DNA of 38,854 nt, taken from NCBI GenBank assembly GCA_023664365.1, contig JAMPFR010000029.1:1-38854 (forward strand), read 5' to 3'. Position 1 is the first letter of the stretch. Each line of letters opens with the position of its first letter. Shown one piece after another: positions 23,777-32,758 of the stretch. The position numbers and the translations under genes were made by a program. This DNA comes from Acetatifactor muris. GTDB taxonomy: Bacteria; Bacillota; Clostridia; Lachnospirales; Lachnospiraceae. The notes under the pieces were generated by a model. The model searched no databases, had not been told where the DNA came from, and worked only from the letters and a program-made list of their open reading frames with translations.

Positions 23777-24619
23777 TCACACCTGATTGCTTCCGGCTGA
23801 TTCCTTCTGCCCGCCTTCTTCCGCTTTCCGATAAGCAATTATTTCACAGTCGCTCTCTTTGCTGCGTCCCACCATACACTGATATACCCGGTCCCGCAGT
23901 TCCTGCTGCCGATCCTTGGGCTTCAAGTCCTTGTCTGGATAAAAGGGGCCGTCAATGTAGGTGACAATATTCACCTTGCCCGGCCTGTTCCGCCGTCTGC
24001 GATAGGTATTTGTCAGCGCATAAACGGGACAGTCCAGCTTTACGGGATACTGAAAGGAAACCGCCTTAAAGGGCCGGATTCCCGTGTAATAGGGCCAGAT
24101 GTGGGCCTCCGGATAAATGGTGACGGAGTACCTCCTCCAAATCTTATCCTCTACGGCCTTCACAAAATTCTTCATACCGCCCAAATCACAGGGAATGGGG
24201 ATCGCCCCCAGCATCTCCACCAGCACCCGCAGTCCCGGCATGGACACATTCTCCGGATTCACAATAAAGAAGTTGCGGTGAGGGTAATTTGCCACGCTGG
24301 GAATAAATGTGTCCGCAAAAGGCTGCGTGTGGTTGCCATATATAAAATATCCCCTGTTATTGCATTCCTTCAGTTTTTCTTTTCCTACATATTTTAAATG
24401 AAATTTTAACTTTTGATACAGGAATTTAATGGGCATACTCAGCACATTCTGCACCGCCAGAGAGCAGAAGTTCCACAGCTTCCCGTGAAAATATCGAAAA
24501 TCCTTATCAATCACTCTCGGCACAATCTGTGCCTCGGAAAATTCCTCATTCAGTTCATCCCTGTAATAAATAACCCTACTCGGTTGTGTATTCCACCGGT
24601 TTTCCGTAGAATTCTTCAT
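23777..24619 (-). CDS. PlsC-like acyltransferase with unusual HX5D motif
   Basis: The start is ATG at 24619 with GGAG about 10 bases upstream, overlapping the end of the preceding acyltransferase by 44 bases. The 280-residue protein contains a PlsC-type block YGNHTQPFAD and a later block YPEAHIWPYYTGIRPFK that corresponds to motif III (E-G-x-x-S/T-R-type). His97 and Asp103 are five residues apart instead of the usual four (HX4D), so the motif has one extra residue. The family transfers acyl groups to lysophosphatidate or similar acceptors at the membrane. There is no clear transmembrane segment except a weak one near residue 50. The operon context suggests an envelope lipid or glycolipid. Confidence 0.82.
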   Translation of the reverse strand: MKNSTENRWNTQPSRVIYYRDELNEEFSEAQIVPRVIDKDFRYFHGKLWNFCSLAVQNVLSMPIKFLYQKLKFHLKYVGKEKLKECNNRGYFIYGNHTQPFADTFIPSVANYPHRNFFIVNPENVSMPGLRVLVEMLGAIPIPCDLGGMKNFVKAVEDKIWRRYSVTIYPEAHIWPYYTGIRPFKAVSFQYPVKLDCPVYALTNTYRRRRNRPGKVNIVTYIDGPFYPDKDLKPKDRQQELRDRVYQCMVGRSKESDCEIIAYRKAEEGGQKESAGSNQV

Positions 24620-25580
24620 AAATCCGACTCCAGACCCTGTAATTTTCCTGGCGCATGGCGCTGACCTGCTCCCGCTCAGTCAGTCCGCTCTTGGGGTAGA
24701 TTGGTTTTTCAATGAATACGGTATATTCCTGAATGGGGAAACCGTCCGGCCCGTACACGCTGCTGTCCTCCATGGTAATGAAAATCGGCAGCACCGGAAC
24801 ATTATTTTTCACGGCAAACTTGAACGCGCCGTTCTTCAGCGGCTTGGGCTTCCGATAATTCCACCACAGGCTCTGCTCCGGATAAATCAGGATAAAATCT
24901 CCCCTCTGCAGGATTTGATCCACCGCCCTTAAAAAATTATACATGGTCTTCTTATTCTGGCTTAAAGGCAGGGTATTGCAGTTGCGGAACAAAAAGCCGT
25001 AAAAGCCCGGATAATTGGTATAGTTTCCCTCCCGTATCACCTTGAAAAGCTGTCTTTTCCCCTGATGCTCCGATATGCGGAACAGATGCTCCACCGTGAA
25101 GCAGTCAAAGGGATTGAAGTGATTGCAGGTAATAATAGTACCTGTATTAAGGCCGTTGAGATATTCCATCCCTTTAATATCTTTAAGAATCAGTTTGCCA
25201 TCCTTCAGCAGCCCGTCCAGAAATTTCCCCGCCAGCGCATAGGAAAGCTTCACCTTTGCCTTACTGAGAGGCTTTACCCTCAGATAGTCAATCTGATCCG
25301 GCTCCAACGGCAGAGTGGGCGGGTCTTCCTCCGCATCCACGTCAAATCTTCCTTCCCGCTCCAACTGCTCTATCCTGGCAAGAACCGCCAGTCTGTCCGA
25401 TGCCTTCTCCGGCATGGCCTTTTCCGCCATGACTTTCTCCGATAAAGCCTTCTCCGTTACGGCTTCTTTCGTCACAGCCCCTTCAGGCGTTCCCGTTACA
25501 TCCGCTTTCTCTTTATTTTCTGCAGCAGCTTCTTTTCTTCTCACGCTGTTCTCCCTCATCTTTCCGCTTGATTCTCCCAT
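24576..25580 (-). CDS. PlsC-like 1-acylglycerol-3-phosphate acyltransferase family protein
   Basis: The start is uncertain; ATG at 25580 (MGESSGKM) has AAGGA 11 bases upstream, while ATG at 25625 has no site. The product is about 334 residues. The N-terminal 60-70 residues are low-complexity (repeats of EKA, such as KALSEKVMAEKAMPEKAS), and the catalytic domain starts around residue 100. It has the canonical motif I NHFNPFD (H154, D159, HX4D), the YPEQSLW block (motif III region), and a LPIF(I) strand before the C-terminus. It lies between a GT8 glycosyltransferase and the second acyltransferase; overlap with the latter suggests coupled translation. The substrate is not determinable. Confidence 0.85.
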   Translation of the reverse strand: MGESSGKMRENSVRRKEAAAENKEKADVTGTPEGAVTKEAVTEKALSEKVMAEKAMPEKASDRLAVLARIEQLEREGRFDVDAEEDPPTLPLEPDQIDYLRVKPLSKAKVKLSYALAGKFLDGLLKDGKLILKDIKGMEYLNGLNTGTIITCNHFNPFDCFTVEHLFRISEHQGKRQLFKVIREGNYTNYPGFYGFLFRNCNTLPLSQNKKTMYNFLRAVDQILQRGDFILIYPEQSLWWNYRKPKPLKNGAFKFAVKNNVPVLPIFITMEDSSVYGPDGFPIQEYTVFIEKPIYPKSGLTEREQVSAMRQENYRVWSRIYEEFYGKPVEYTTE

Positions 25581-25646
25581 GCAAAAGGTGTCCTTCAGAC
25601 ACATAAGCATAAAGTCATGTACCATGACTTGGCGAATACCGCAGGG

Positions 25647-26567
25647 TCACTTTCTGTATTTCCGGTCGTCGCCCACACAGTCGGATTCTCTCCTTGCAAG
25701 CCTGATAAGCCTCTCATGTGCTTTAGCATCCCTCAGGCGATCCGCCTCCGTATAACTCTCTTTAATACGCTGGATCTCGTCAAAATACTCTGTCTCCTGG
25801 GCATACATCCAGAAGAATTCCTTATACAGAATGTCTTCAAAGTGCCAAGGCTTAAAAGCCAGATTATAATGTATCAGCTTTACATTTTCCGTCTTAATCT
25901 TAGGGTCTTCCATAGGCATCCTGTCCCAGACTCTGTCAAGCAGCTTCACCCGCCCCTTGCACAATCTGTTCAGATAGTCCTGATCCTGAGCCACCAGAAA
26001 GGTAATCCGGTCAAGAGAATAAATGAATTTCTCCTGAAATTTAAACTTCCTCATCTGATCCAGATTCATCAACAGAACCCCTGCGTTAAAGTAATTTTTG
26101 TAGCTTGCTACTCCCACCACCTTTTCCACATAGGTCTGGAACACCTCGTTAAACTGAATCACATCATCCGGCGCCGCCGCTACCAGATTGTCCCCCATAT
26201 CGGTGTTATACAGGTTTGCAATATCGTCCAAAATCACAATGTCGCTGTCAAGGTACAGCACCTTGTCATACTGGGGATACAGATTGGGCAGGAACAGCCT
26301 GAAATAGGTGGTCTTGGAATAATAATCCCTGGTATAGAGCTTATCCTTTACCTTCTGAATATAGTAATTTAAATCCACAAACTCAATGTCTACATTTTCA
26401 CGCTCATACTTTGCGATTTTCTTCTTATTTGTCCCGCTGATATCTGTATTCAATACCTTTATCAGGTATGTATTCTCCGAAGAAGAATTATCAATCAGAG
26501 ACTGGATTGCCACTGCCAGAAAAGGGCAGTACCCGTCGTCCACCGCAAAAAAAACAGGAATTTTCAT
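25647..26567 (-). CDS. Glycosyltransferase family 8 protein
   Basis: The start is ATG at 26567 (MKIPVFFAVDD) with GGAGG 6 bases upstream; a longer frame to 26594 would start before that site. The 306-residue product has the GT8 layout: FFAVDDGYCPFLAVAIQSL at the N-terminus, FRLFLPNLYPQYDKVLYLDSDI with the metal-binding DxD at D107/D109, and YFNAGVLLMNLDQMR plus HYNLAFKPW downstream. GT8 enzymes use UDP-sugars and keep the anomeric configuration; bacterial members modify lipopolysaccharide or other surface glycans. No signal or membrane segment is present, so it is cytoplasmic. The gene follows a second GT8 gene with a 13-base gap. Confidence 0.93.
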   Translation of the reverse strand: MKIPVFFAVDDGYCPFLAVAIQSLIDNSSSENTYLIKVLNTDISGTNKKKIAKYERENVDIEFVDLNYYIQKVKDKLYTRDYYSKTTYFRLFLPNLYPQYDKVLYLDSDIVILDDIANLYNTDMGDNLVAAAPDDVIQFNEVFQTYVEKVVGVASYKNYFNAGVLLMNLDQMRKFKFQEKFIYSLDRITFLVAQDQDYLNRLCKGRVKLLDRVWDRMPMEDPKIKTENVKLIHYNLAFKPWHFEDILYKEFFWMYAQETEYFDEIQRIKESYTEADRLRDAKAHERLIRLARRESDCVGDDRKYRK

Positions 26568-26580
26568 TTTCGGCCTCCAT

Positions 26581-27405
26581 TCATTTATTTTCAAACTCTG
26601 CCTTCAGAGCAAGATATTCCTCCAAATCAGCGTCAAAGGCATGACAGTGCAGATATTTGTGAATTTCCTCCACCTGCCACTGCTTATAATTTTCCGTATG
26701 AGGATACGGCCGGAACATCAGCCTCTTGCAGAAATGGCACACCACCGTGTCCTTTTTGTTAAATTTGGACTGCTCGTTGTAAATTCTGGGAAGCAGCTTC
26801 TTTCTGGTGGTTGACTTGAAGATAGCGGACTGATCCGCAAACAGGAGCTTCTTTGTCCGAATCAGCTCCCGGGCCTTTATCAGCAGCCCTGTCTCCCTTA
26901 TCTTTGCCATATTTAAAAGCAGCATTCCCGCATTAAAATAATCAGGCCGAATCAACCAGCAGCCATACTTCTCTTTCACTGCCGCATACTCATACTCCGT
27001 CACGTCTATATCCCACAGCTGCTTAATATCGTTTGCAATCATAATGTCAATGTCCAGATACAACAGCTTATCCGGGATTTCCGGAATCAGATCCGCCAAA
27101 AGGCGCAGCAGGGTATAGGGCGTACAATACGCCGTCTCATTGACGCACTCATGAAACTCCTGCTCATATAACTCCGTCACATCCAGCTTTTCCACCAGGC
27201 TGCCCGGGCTTTTTTTCTGAATCACACGGTTCAAAAAGGCAATCTGTTCGTCTGTGATCGCGGTGAAATCCTGACGCACCCTGGTCAGCTCCATAGTCAT
27301 GACAAACACATGTATGGTTTCCCGGGTTCTGTTCGTCATGGAAATCAGCTGTGTCAGAGCCCCGTCAAAAACCTTCTCGTTCCCGCACAACAAAATATTA
27401 ACCAT
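26581..27405 (-). CDS. Glycosyltransferase family 8 protein
   Basis: The chosen start is ATG at 27405 (MVNILLCGN), with GGAG 11 bases upstream in the end of the preceding small gene; ATG at 27441 lies inside that gene without a site. The 274-residue product contains NILLCGNEKVFDGALTQLIS, TLLRLLADLIPEIPDKLLYLDIDIM with DxD at D118/D120, DYFNAGMLLLNMAKIR, and a C-terminal HF-type region (VVCHFCKRLMFRP). It is a distant relative of the next GT8 protein rather than a recent copy. Both are probably used in sequence to build one glycan or glycolipid. Confidence 0.92.
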   Translation of the reverse strand: MVNILLCGNEKVFDGALTQLISMTNRTRETIHVFVMTMELTRVRQDFTAITDEQIAFLNRVIQKKSPGSLVEKLDVTELYEQEFHECVNETAYCTPYTLLRLLADLIPEIPDKLLYLDIDIMIANDIKQLWDIDVTEYEYAAVKEKYGCWLIRPDYFNAGMLLLNMAKIRETGLLIKARELIRTKKLLFADQSAIFKSTTRKKLLPRIYNEQSKFNKKDTVVCHFCKRLMFRPYPHTENYKQWQVEEIHKYLHCHAFDADLEEYLALKAEFENK

Positions 27406-27413
27406 AACAACTG

Positions 27414-27587
27414 TTACTCCATAATACTGTATGACATCCATTCATAAAGAAGCCTCGTTCCCTCTGTGGTCTCCGGAGGCAGAAGCGCCCTGGCTACCAG
27501 CTTCAGTTCATCCGATTCCATATCCGTCCGCTTCAGGTGGGCATAATCTCCGTCAATGTCCGCCACAATATATTCAAACCGTTTCAT
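27414..27587 (-). CDS. 57-residue DUF3006-like protein
   Basis: A short gene with ATG at 27587, a strong GGAGGGG 7 bases upstream, and TAA at 27414-27416. Translation begins MKRFEYIVADIDGDYAHL and continues to ARALLPPETTEGTRLL before ending in EWMSYSIME. The pattern (V-x-x-I-D-GDYA-x-L, then LLP-x-x-x-x-EG) resembles DUF3006 proteins, whose function is unknown. It is the first gene after an extended -10 promoter and is 8 bases before the first GT8 start, whose ribosome-binding site overlaps its stop. So it leads the operon and may couple its translation. Confidence 0.8.
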   Translation of the reverse strand: MKRFEYIVADIDGDYAHLKRTDMESDELKLVARALLPPETTEGTRLLYEWMSYSIME

Positions 27588-27619
27588 TCATCTGCCCCTC
27601 CGTAACCTTTATCAGAAGG

Positions 27620-27648
27620 ATTATACCATATTTCCGGAGTGAAAAAAA
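27620..27648 (-). promoter_or_regulatory. Extended -10 promoter of the GT8/acyltransferase operon
   Basis: Minus-strand TGGTATAAT with TATAAT at 27620-27625 has the TGn extension, so a good -35 is not needed; the sequence 17 bases upstream is T-rich (TTTTTT). It lies about 35 bases before the DUF3006-like start. Confidence 0.75.
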
Positions 27649-27774
27649 CACATTATTTCGTCCCACTTGCACCATATTACATGGTTTTCGAAACTATGTC
27701 AAGGGGTTTATCACACTTTCCACAGGGTCACAGATCAGACTTTGCATGTTACAGGCGGCAGACGACTGTCCCGT

Positions 27775-27830
27775 GAAAAACAACAAGGGCTGCGGGAAAT
27801 AAGGTCCTCCGCCTCATTCCCTCACAGCCC
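27775..27830 (-). terminator. Terminator of groES-groEL
   Basis: The stem GGGCTGTGAGGGAAT / ATTTCCCGCAGCCC with a large loop is followed on the minus strand by TTGTTGTTTTTC. It starts 28 bases past the groEL stop. Confidence 0.85.
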
Positions 27831-27857
27831 CCTTATCCAGTCCTGTATGAATGACTG

Positions 27858-29501
<1,644 letters not shown>

Positions 29502-29556
29502 TTATTATATCCGTCAAAATCAGACCATATTGTTTGAATCCTATTTCTTAAGCTAT

Positions 29557-29844
29557 TTAGCTGCCTATGATAGCCAGAATGTCGCTCTGCTTTACAATGA
29601 TATACTCATCCTCATCCAGCTTTACTTCTGTCCCGGAATATTTGGAGTAGATGACCTGGTCGCCTGCCTTGACCTCCATCTTAATCTCCTTGCCGTCCAC
29701 CACGCCGCCGGGGCCTACTGCCACAACCTCAGCCTGCTGGGGCTTCTCCTTATTCTGTCCGGGAAGAACAATGCCGGACTTGGTAGTCTCTTCCGCAATC
29801 AGCTGCTTTAATACGACTCTGTCACCTAACGGTACTAATTTCAT
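29557..29844 (-). CDS. groES: Co-chaperonin GroES (Hsp10)
   Basis: The start is ATG at 29844 (MKLVPLGDRVV), with AGGAGG 8 bases upstream. The 95-residue length is normal. Visible features are the N-terminal strand LVPLGDRVVLKQ, the mobile loop with KSGIVLPGQ, and the C-terminal EDEYIIVKQSDILAII. It caps the GroEL ring as a heptamer. It is the first gene of the heat-shock operon, expressed from a consensus-like promoter with a CIRCE operator in the leader, so repression by HrcA is expected. Confidence 0.99.
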   Translation of the reverse strand: MKLVPLGDRVVLKQLIAEETTKSGIVLPGQNKEKPQQAEVVAVGPGGVVDGKEIKMEVKAGDQVIYSKYSGTEVKLDEDEYIIVKQSDILAIIGS

Positions 29845-29880
29845 AGTAATGCCTCCTTGTGTCATATATAGTTTATTCTG

Positions 29881-29907
29881 TTAGCACTCATTTCATTCGA
29901 GTGCTAA
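29881..29907 (-). promoter_or_regulatory. CIRCE operator (HrcA binding site)
   Basis: A perfect CIRCE element TTAGCACTC - 9 bases - GAGTGCTAA, located between the promoter -10 and the groES ribosome-binding site. The match to consensus is exact, so HrcA repression of groES-groEL is strongly supported. Confidence 0.98.
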
Positions 29908-29919
29908 TCATCAAAACAT

Positions 29920-29948
29920 ATATTAGTTTTATATGCAGAGTTTTTCAA
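29920..29948 (-). promoter_or_regulatory. SigA-type promoter of groES-groEL
   Basis: Minus-strand TTGAAA (29943-29948), 17-base spacer, TAATAT (29920-29925). The likely transcription start is about 7 bases downstream, just before the CIRCE element, so HrcA would block initiation. Confidence 0.85.
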
Positions 29949-30067
29949 GCATATTCTCGAATGTTTAAAGTTTTTTTCCTCCGTATTTCTCTCATTTCCT
30001 TTTATTTCCTCTCTTTTTCTCATCTATCGCCTGTAAAAAGATTTTATATTTTGTTTATAAAACAATC

Positions 30068-30096
30068 AAAAACCCCGGAAGCATCTGCCCCCGGGG
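30068..30096 (-). terminator. Terminator of the zinc-ribbon membrane protein operon
   Basis: The stem CCCCGG / CCGGGG, extended by G-U pairs, is followed on the minus strand by TTTTTGATTGTT. It lies 15 bases past the stop at 30111. Confidence 0.85.
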
Positions 30097-30110
30097 ATCT
30101 CACAGTATCG

Positions 30111-31124
30111 TCAGTTTGTATAGTTGTTGAAGCTGCCGTAGCCGCCGGCAGAACTGATCTTAATCATCTGGCTCTCTTCCTTTTTCTCCTTCACCTTGGA
30201 TATGATCGTAGGAACCGCTCCCAACAGCAGGAATATATACAACAGAACCAGGTTCCCCACATAGGCTGACATCTTTATCATCTCTATTTCCAGGCAGAAA
30301 GGTACCAGTCTGTAACACTCAAACAGGTTATAGCCCACATCCGCGCCGCCGCCTTCTCTCAGCAGACTGATAGCCCAGTCCAGCCTGTCTCCCAGGTAAG
30401 TCATAAACAGCATGATGACAATGCTGATAACAATTCCCTTCTTTGTCAGCTTGCCGCCCAACAGCTCATATCCCTTCAATACTCCCACTGCCATGACCGC
30501 GCCGGACAGTGCCGCCACATAGCCAAGCTGGCCCAGCACTACGATACAGAGCACTCCCACCAGGGAGCCAAGCAGCGCGCCAACAATACCTCCAACTATA
30601 TTTTCCCTCTTCTGCGCCTTCTGCGAGGATGCCAGGGCAAGCTTTCCCCGCATATCCGCCTCACAGTCCGGGCAGAGATGAAAATAACTGCCCCCGGACA
30701 TATACGCGGACACCTCCTCCGGTCTGCCGCAGACACTGCAGCAGGGCTGACATCCCCTGCCCTGCAGGAAAGATACCAAATTGCCCAATGCATCCATCAG
30801 ATTGTCTCTCAGGTTATCCCGAAGCTTCTTCTGGTTCACCTGGCCTGCCAGGGGAACAATCACCGTATTTCCGTCCTGCTTTCCCATGCCCAGGGTCTTT
30901 ACGTTTTTGCTCAGCTCCTTGAACTCGTCCTTTGTGATAGGCTGCCCGTCAGGCGTCTTCACCGCGGTATGTATGGACAGCATATAAGGCGCGTTGCTGC
31001 TGTCCGCCGCATAGAGAATCAAATCAAACCCGTCTCTCTGCCCGTGGATCGTATTGCTTCTTTCATCATAACGCATCCCCAGCGAGGAAGCCAGTTGGGA
31101 ATAATAGTCTGTAAGCTTACTCAT
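30111..31124 (-). CDS. Membrane protein with an internal zinc ribbon
   Basis: The start is ATG at 31124 behind AGGAGG. The 337-residue protein has a soluble N-terminal part (residues 1-120, with strands such as FDLILYAADSSNAPYMLSIHTAV). A zinc-ribbon-like segment follows, with Cys pairs CSVCGRPEE and CPDCEAD (about 129-155), and then four or so transmembrane helices (NIVGGIVGALLGSLVGVLCIV, VAALSGAVMAVGVLKGYELL, KGIVISIVIMLFMTYLG, NLVLLYIFLLLGAVPTII). The C-terminus is Gly/Asn-rich. I do not recognise a characterised family; similar proteins are frequent in clostridia. It follows the DUF1905/C39-like gene by 24 bases and shares its promoter. Confidence 0.8.
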   Translation of the reverse strand: MSKLTDYYSQLASSLGMRYDERSNTIHGQRDGFDLILYAADSSNAPYMLSIHTAVKTPDGQPITKDEFKELSKNVKTLGMGKQDGNTVIVPLAGQVNQKKLRDNLRDNLMDALGNLVSFLQGRGCQPCCSVCGRPEEVSAYMSGGSYFHLCPDCEADMRGKLALASSQKAQKRENIVGGIVGALLGSLVGVLCIVVLGQLGYVAALSGAVMAVGVLKGYELLGGKLTKKGIVISIVIMLFMTYLGDRLDWAISLLREGGGADVGYNLFECYRLVPFCLEIEMIKMSAYVGNLVLLYIFLLLGAVPTIISKVKEKKEESQMIKISSAGGYGSFNNYTN

Positions 31125-31148
31125 TTTTCTCCTCCTGTGTTAAAAAAA

Positions 31149-31817
31149 TCAGCATTTGATTTCCAGATACCCCAGCAGCTTGGACATATCGTACTCCTCC
31201 AGCACGCCCAGGTTGGAATCATAGAATTTTCCGTCATAGTGTACCAGATAATGACAGAACCGCCCCATCTTTTCCATCATGATACAGCACTTGGGCAGAA
31301 CGGCGTCCCGGCCCTCCGTGTATACAATAATGTCGTTATGATCTATGCCGTAATAGTTCAGCGCGGAAATCACCCGGCCCATGGTAGCCTGCCACTCCCG
31401 GCAGTCCATTACGCTGATAACCTCGGCGATGGTAACACCCGCCAGCATGGCAACGCAGGCCTGGCCGCAGAGTCCGTCCTCCGGCTGGATAATCACGTTC
31501 ACGCCGTCAATCTTACGGACAGGCTTGTCAAAGCTGTAAGGACTGTTCTGATCCATGCGGATCAACGAACCGTTTACATGCAGCAGAATCTTGTGAGCCA
31601 CCCCCAGCTCCACACTGACTGCATCTTCATCCTCAATGTGTATCTCATAACTTCCCTTCTCTATAGGAAGCAATTCGCAGTCTATGATCTTATTATCCAG
31701 AACCACCTCTGCCTGAATCACATCCCGCTGCTTGCAGACCTCCCAGATATTGAAAGGAATGGGGATCATATAGCCCTTTTCATTCTTCGCAATCTTGGAT
31801 TCAAAAAAATACCTCAT
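31149..31817 (-). CDS. DUF1905-like domain fused to a C39-type cysteine protease-like domain
   Basis: The start is ATG at 31817, with CGGAGG upstream. Residues 1-90 resemble DUF1905 (FFESKIAKNEKGYMIPIPFNIWEV, followed by two further strand pairs). Residues 108-222 resemble a papain-like/C39 fold: DGLCGQACVAMLAGV with Cys117 and Cys121, and CHYLVHYDGKFYDSN with His189/His193 and a downstream Asp, consistent with a Cys-His-Asp arrangement. Such C39-like domains cleave leader peptides in transporters or act as stand-alone proteases. A fusion to DUF1905 is not one I know. There is no transporter or peptide gene beside it. Function is unresolved, and catalytic activity is inferred only from motif spacing. 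Confidence 0.78.
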   Translation of the reverse strand: MRYFFESKIAKNEKGYMIPIPFNIWEVCKQRDVIQAEVVLDNKIIDCELLPIEKGSYEIHIEDEDAVSVELGVAHKILLHVNGSLIRMDQNSPYSFDKPVRKIDGVNVIIQPEDGLCGQACVAMLAGVTIAEVISVMDCREWQATMGRVISALNYYGIDHNDIIVYTEGRDAVLPKCCIMMEKMGRFCHYLVHYDGKFYDSNLGVLEEYDMSKLLGYLEIKC

Positions 31818-31842
31818 AAAGTTTTACCTCCGTTTCATGGAA

Positions 31843-31871
31843 ATTGTATCAGGAAAACTGCGGTTTGTAAA
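31843..31871 (-). promoter_or_regulatory. Promoter of the DUF1905/C39-like operon
   Basis: Minus-strand TTTACA (31866-31871), 17-base spacer, TACAAT (31843-31848) with a TGA extension. A 7-bp inverted repeat (AAAACTG / CAGTTTT) overlaps the -35 and could be an operator or a weak terminator of the upstream AraC gene. Confidence 0.7.
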
Positions 31872-31877
31872 CAGTTT

Positions 31878-32741
31878 TCAAGCCTTTTTTCTCGCCTGGG
31901 AAGGCGATATTCCATATCTCTTTTTAAACAGCTTGCTGAAATGATAGGCGTCGTCATACCCCACGGAAGCCGCCACCTCCTGGATGCTCCCGGGCCAGCC
32001 GCTTGCCAGCCGCTCCCTGGCCTTCTCCAGACGAATGTTAATCAGATGCCTGATAGGAGTATCTCCCGTTTCACTCTTAAATATCTTTGATATATAGAAG
32101 GGACTCAGATACATACTCTCCGCAATCTGCTCCAGGGAAATCTTTTCATTATAATGATCCTCAAAATAATTCACGATTCTGTCCACAATATATTTCCGGT
32201 TCACAGACTCCAGCGTATTGCCTCCCGGCTGCTCCGCAGGCTTGCACTCCTCCCTGATTATCAGCAGTATCATCTGTATCAGGTACGCCTTCAGCATAAA
32301 ATAGCGCCCCTGCCTGCAGACCGCCTTTTCCGCCTCCATGGCGGAATAAATCTTAAACAGACGCTGCCACAGTTCGCCTTTTGTATGCAGCACATGCCCG
32401 CCATCCGGCACAGGCAGTGAATTTCCGGGGCAGCCGGATATCTGAAAATCTGCGGCGCCCGCAAAAAACTCCGTGGCGGGAGTTTCCGCTTCGGGACAGG
32501 CCAGCGCCTGATGCTTCACACCGGGATTAATAATAAGTACATCTCCCTCTTTCACGGAAATAACGCCATCCTCAAAACGATACCGCCCTTCTCCCGAAAG
32601 AATAAGCGCCAGTTCCAGATGCTTGTGGCTGTGGTAGGACGCCTCGTCCCGATTCCGATCCCTGGTTCCCTTCCATGTATACAGAAATGTGGGATTCAGA
32701 TCTTCGATTAAAGCACATGCGTTATTCTTACATTCTTCCAC
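31878..32741 (-). CDS. AraC-family transcriptional regulator
   Basis: The start is GTG at 32741, with AAGGAG 9 bases upstream. The 287-residue protein has an N-terminal cupin-like sensor domain: YHSHKHLELALILSGEGRYRFEDG with a His-rich metal or sugar pocket, and GDVLIINPGVKHQA. The C-terminal AraC-type double helix-turn-helix runs over the last 100 residues (KISLEQIAESMYLSPFYISKIFKSETG, IQEVAASVGYDDAYHFSKLFKKRYGISPSQAR, both as landmarks). Such regulators usually control sugar or oligosaccharide genes. Here it lies 17 bases after mgtE, in the same direction and without a visible terminator, so it is likely co-transcribed, an unusual pairing. The effector is unknown. Confidence 0.93.
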   Translation of the reverse strand: MEECKNNACALIEDLNPTFLYTWKGTRDRNRDEASYHSHKHLELALILSGEGRYRFEDGVISVKEGDVLIINPGVKHQALACPEAETPATEFFAGAADFQISGCPGNSLPVPDGGHVLHTKGELWQRLFKIYSAMEAEKAVCRQGRYFMLKAYLIQMILLIIREECKPAEQPGGNTLESVNRKYIVDRIVNYFEDHYNEKISLEQIAESMYLSPFYISKIFKSETGDTPIRHLINIRLEKARERLASGWPGSIQEVAASVGYDDAYHFSKLFKKRYGISPSQARKKA

Positions 32742-32758
32742 AGCAAACCACTCCTTTG

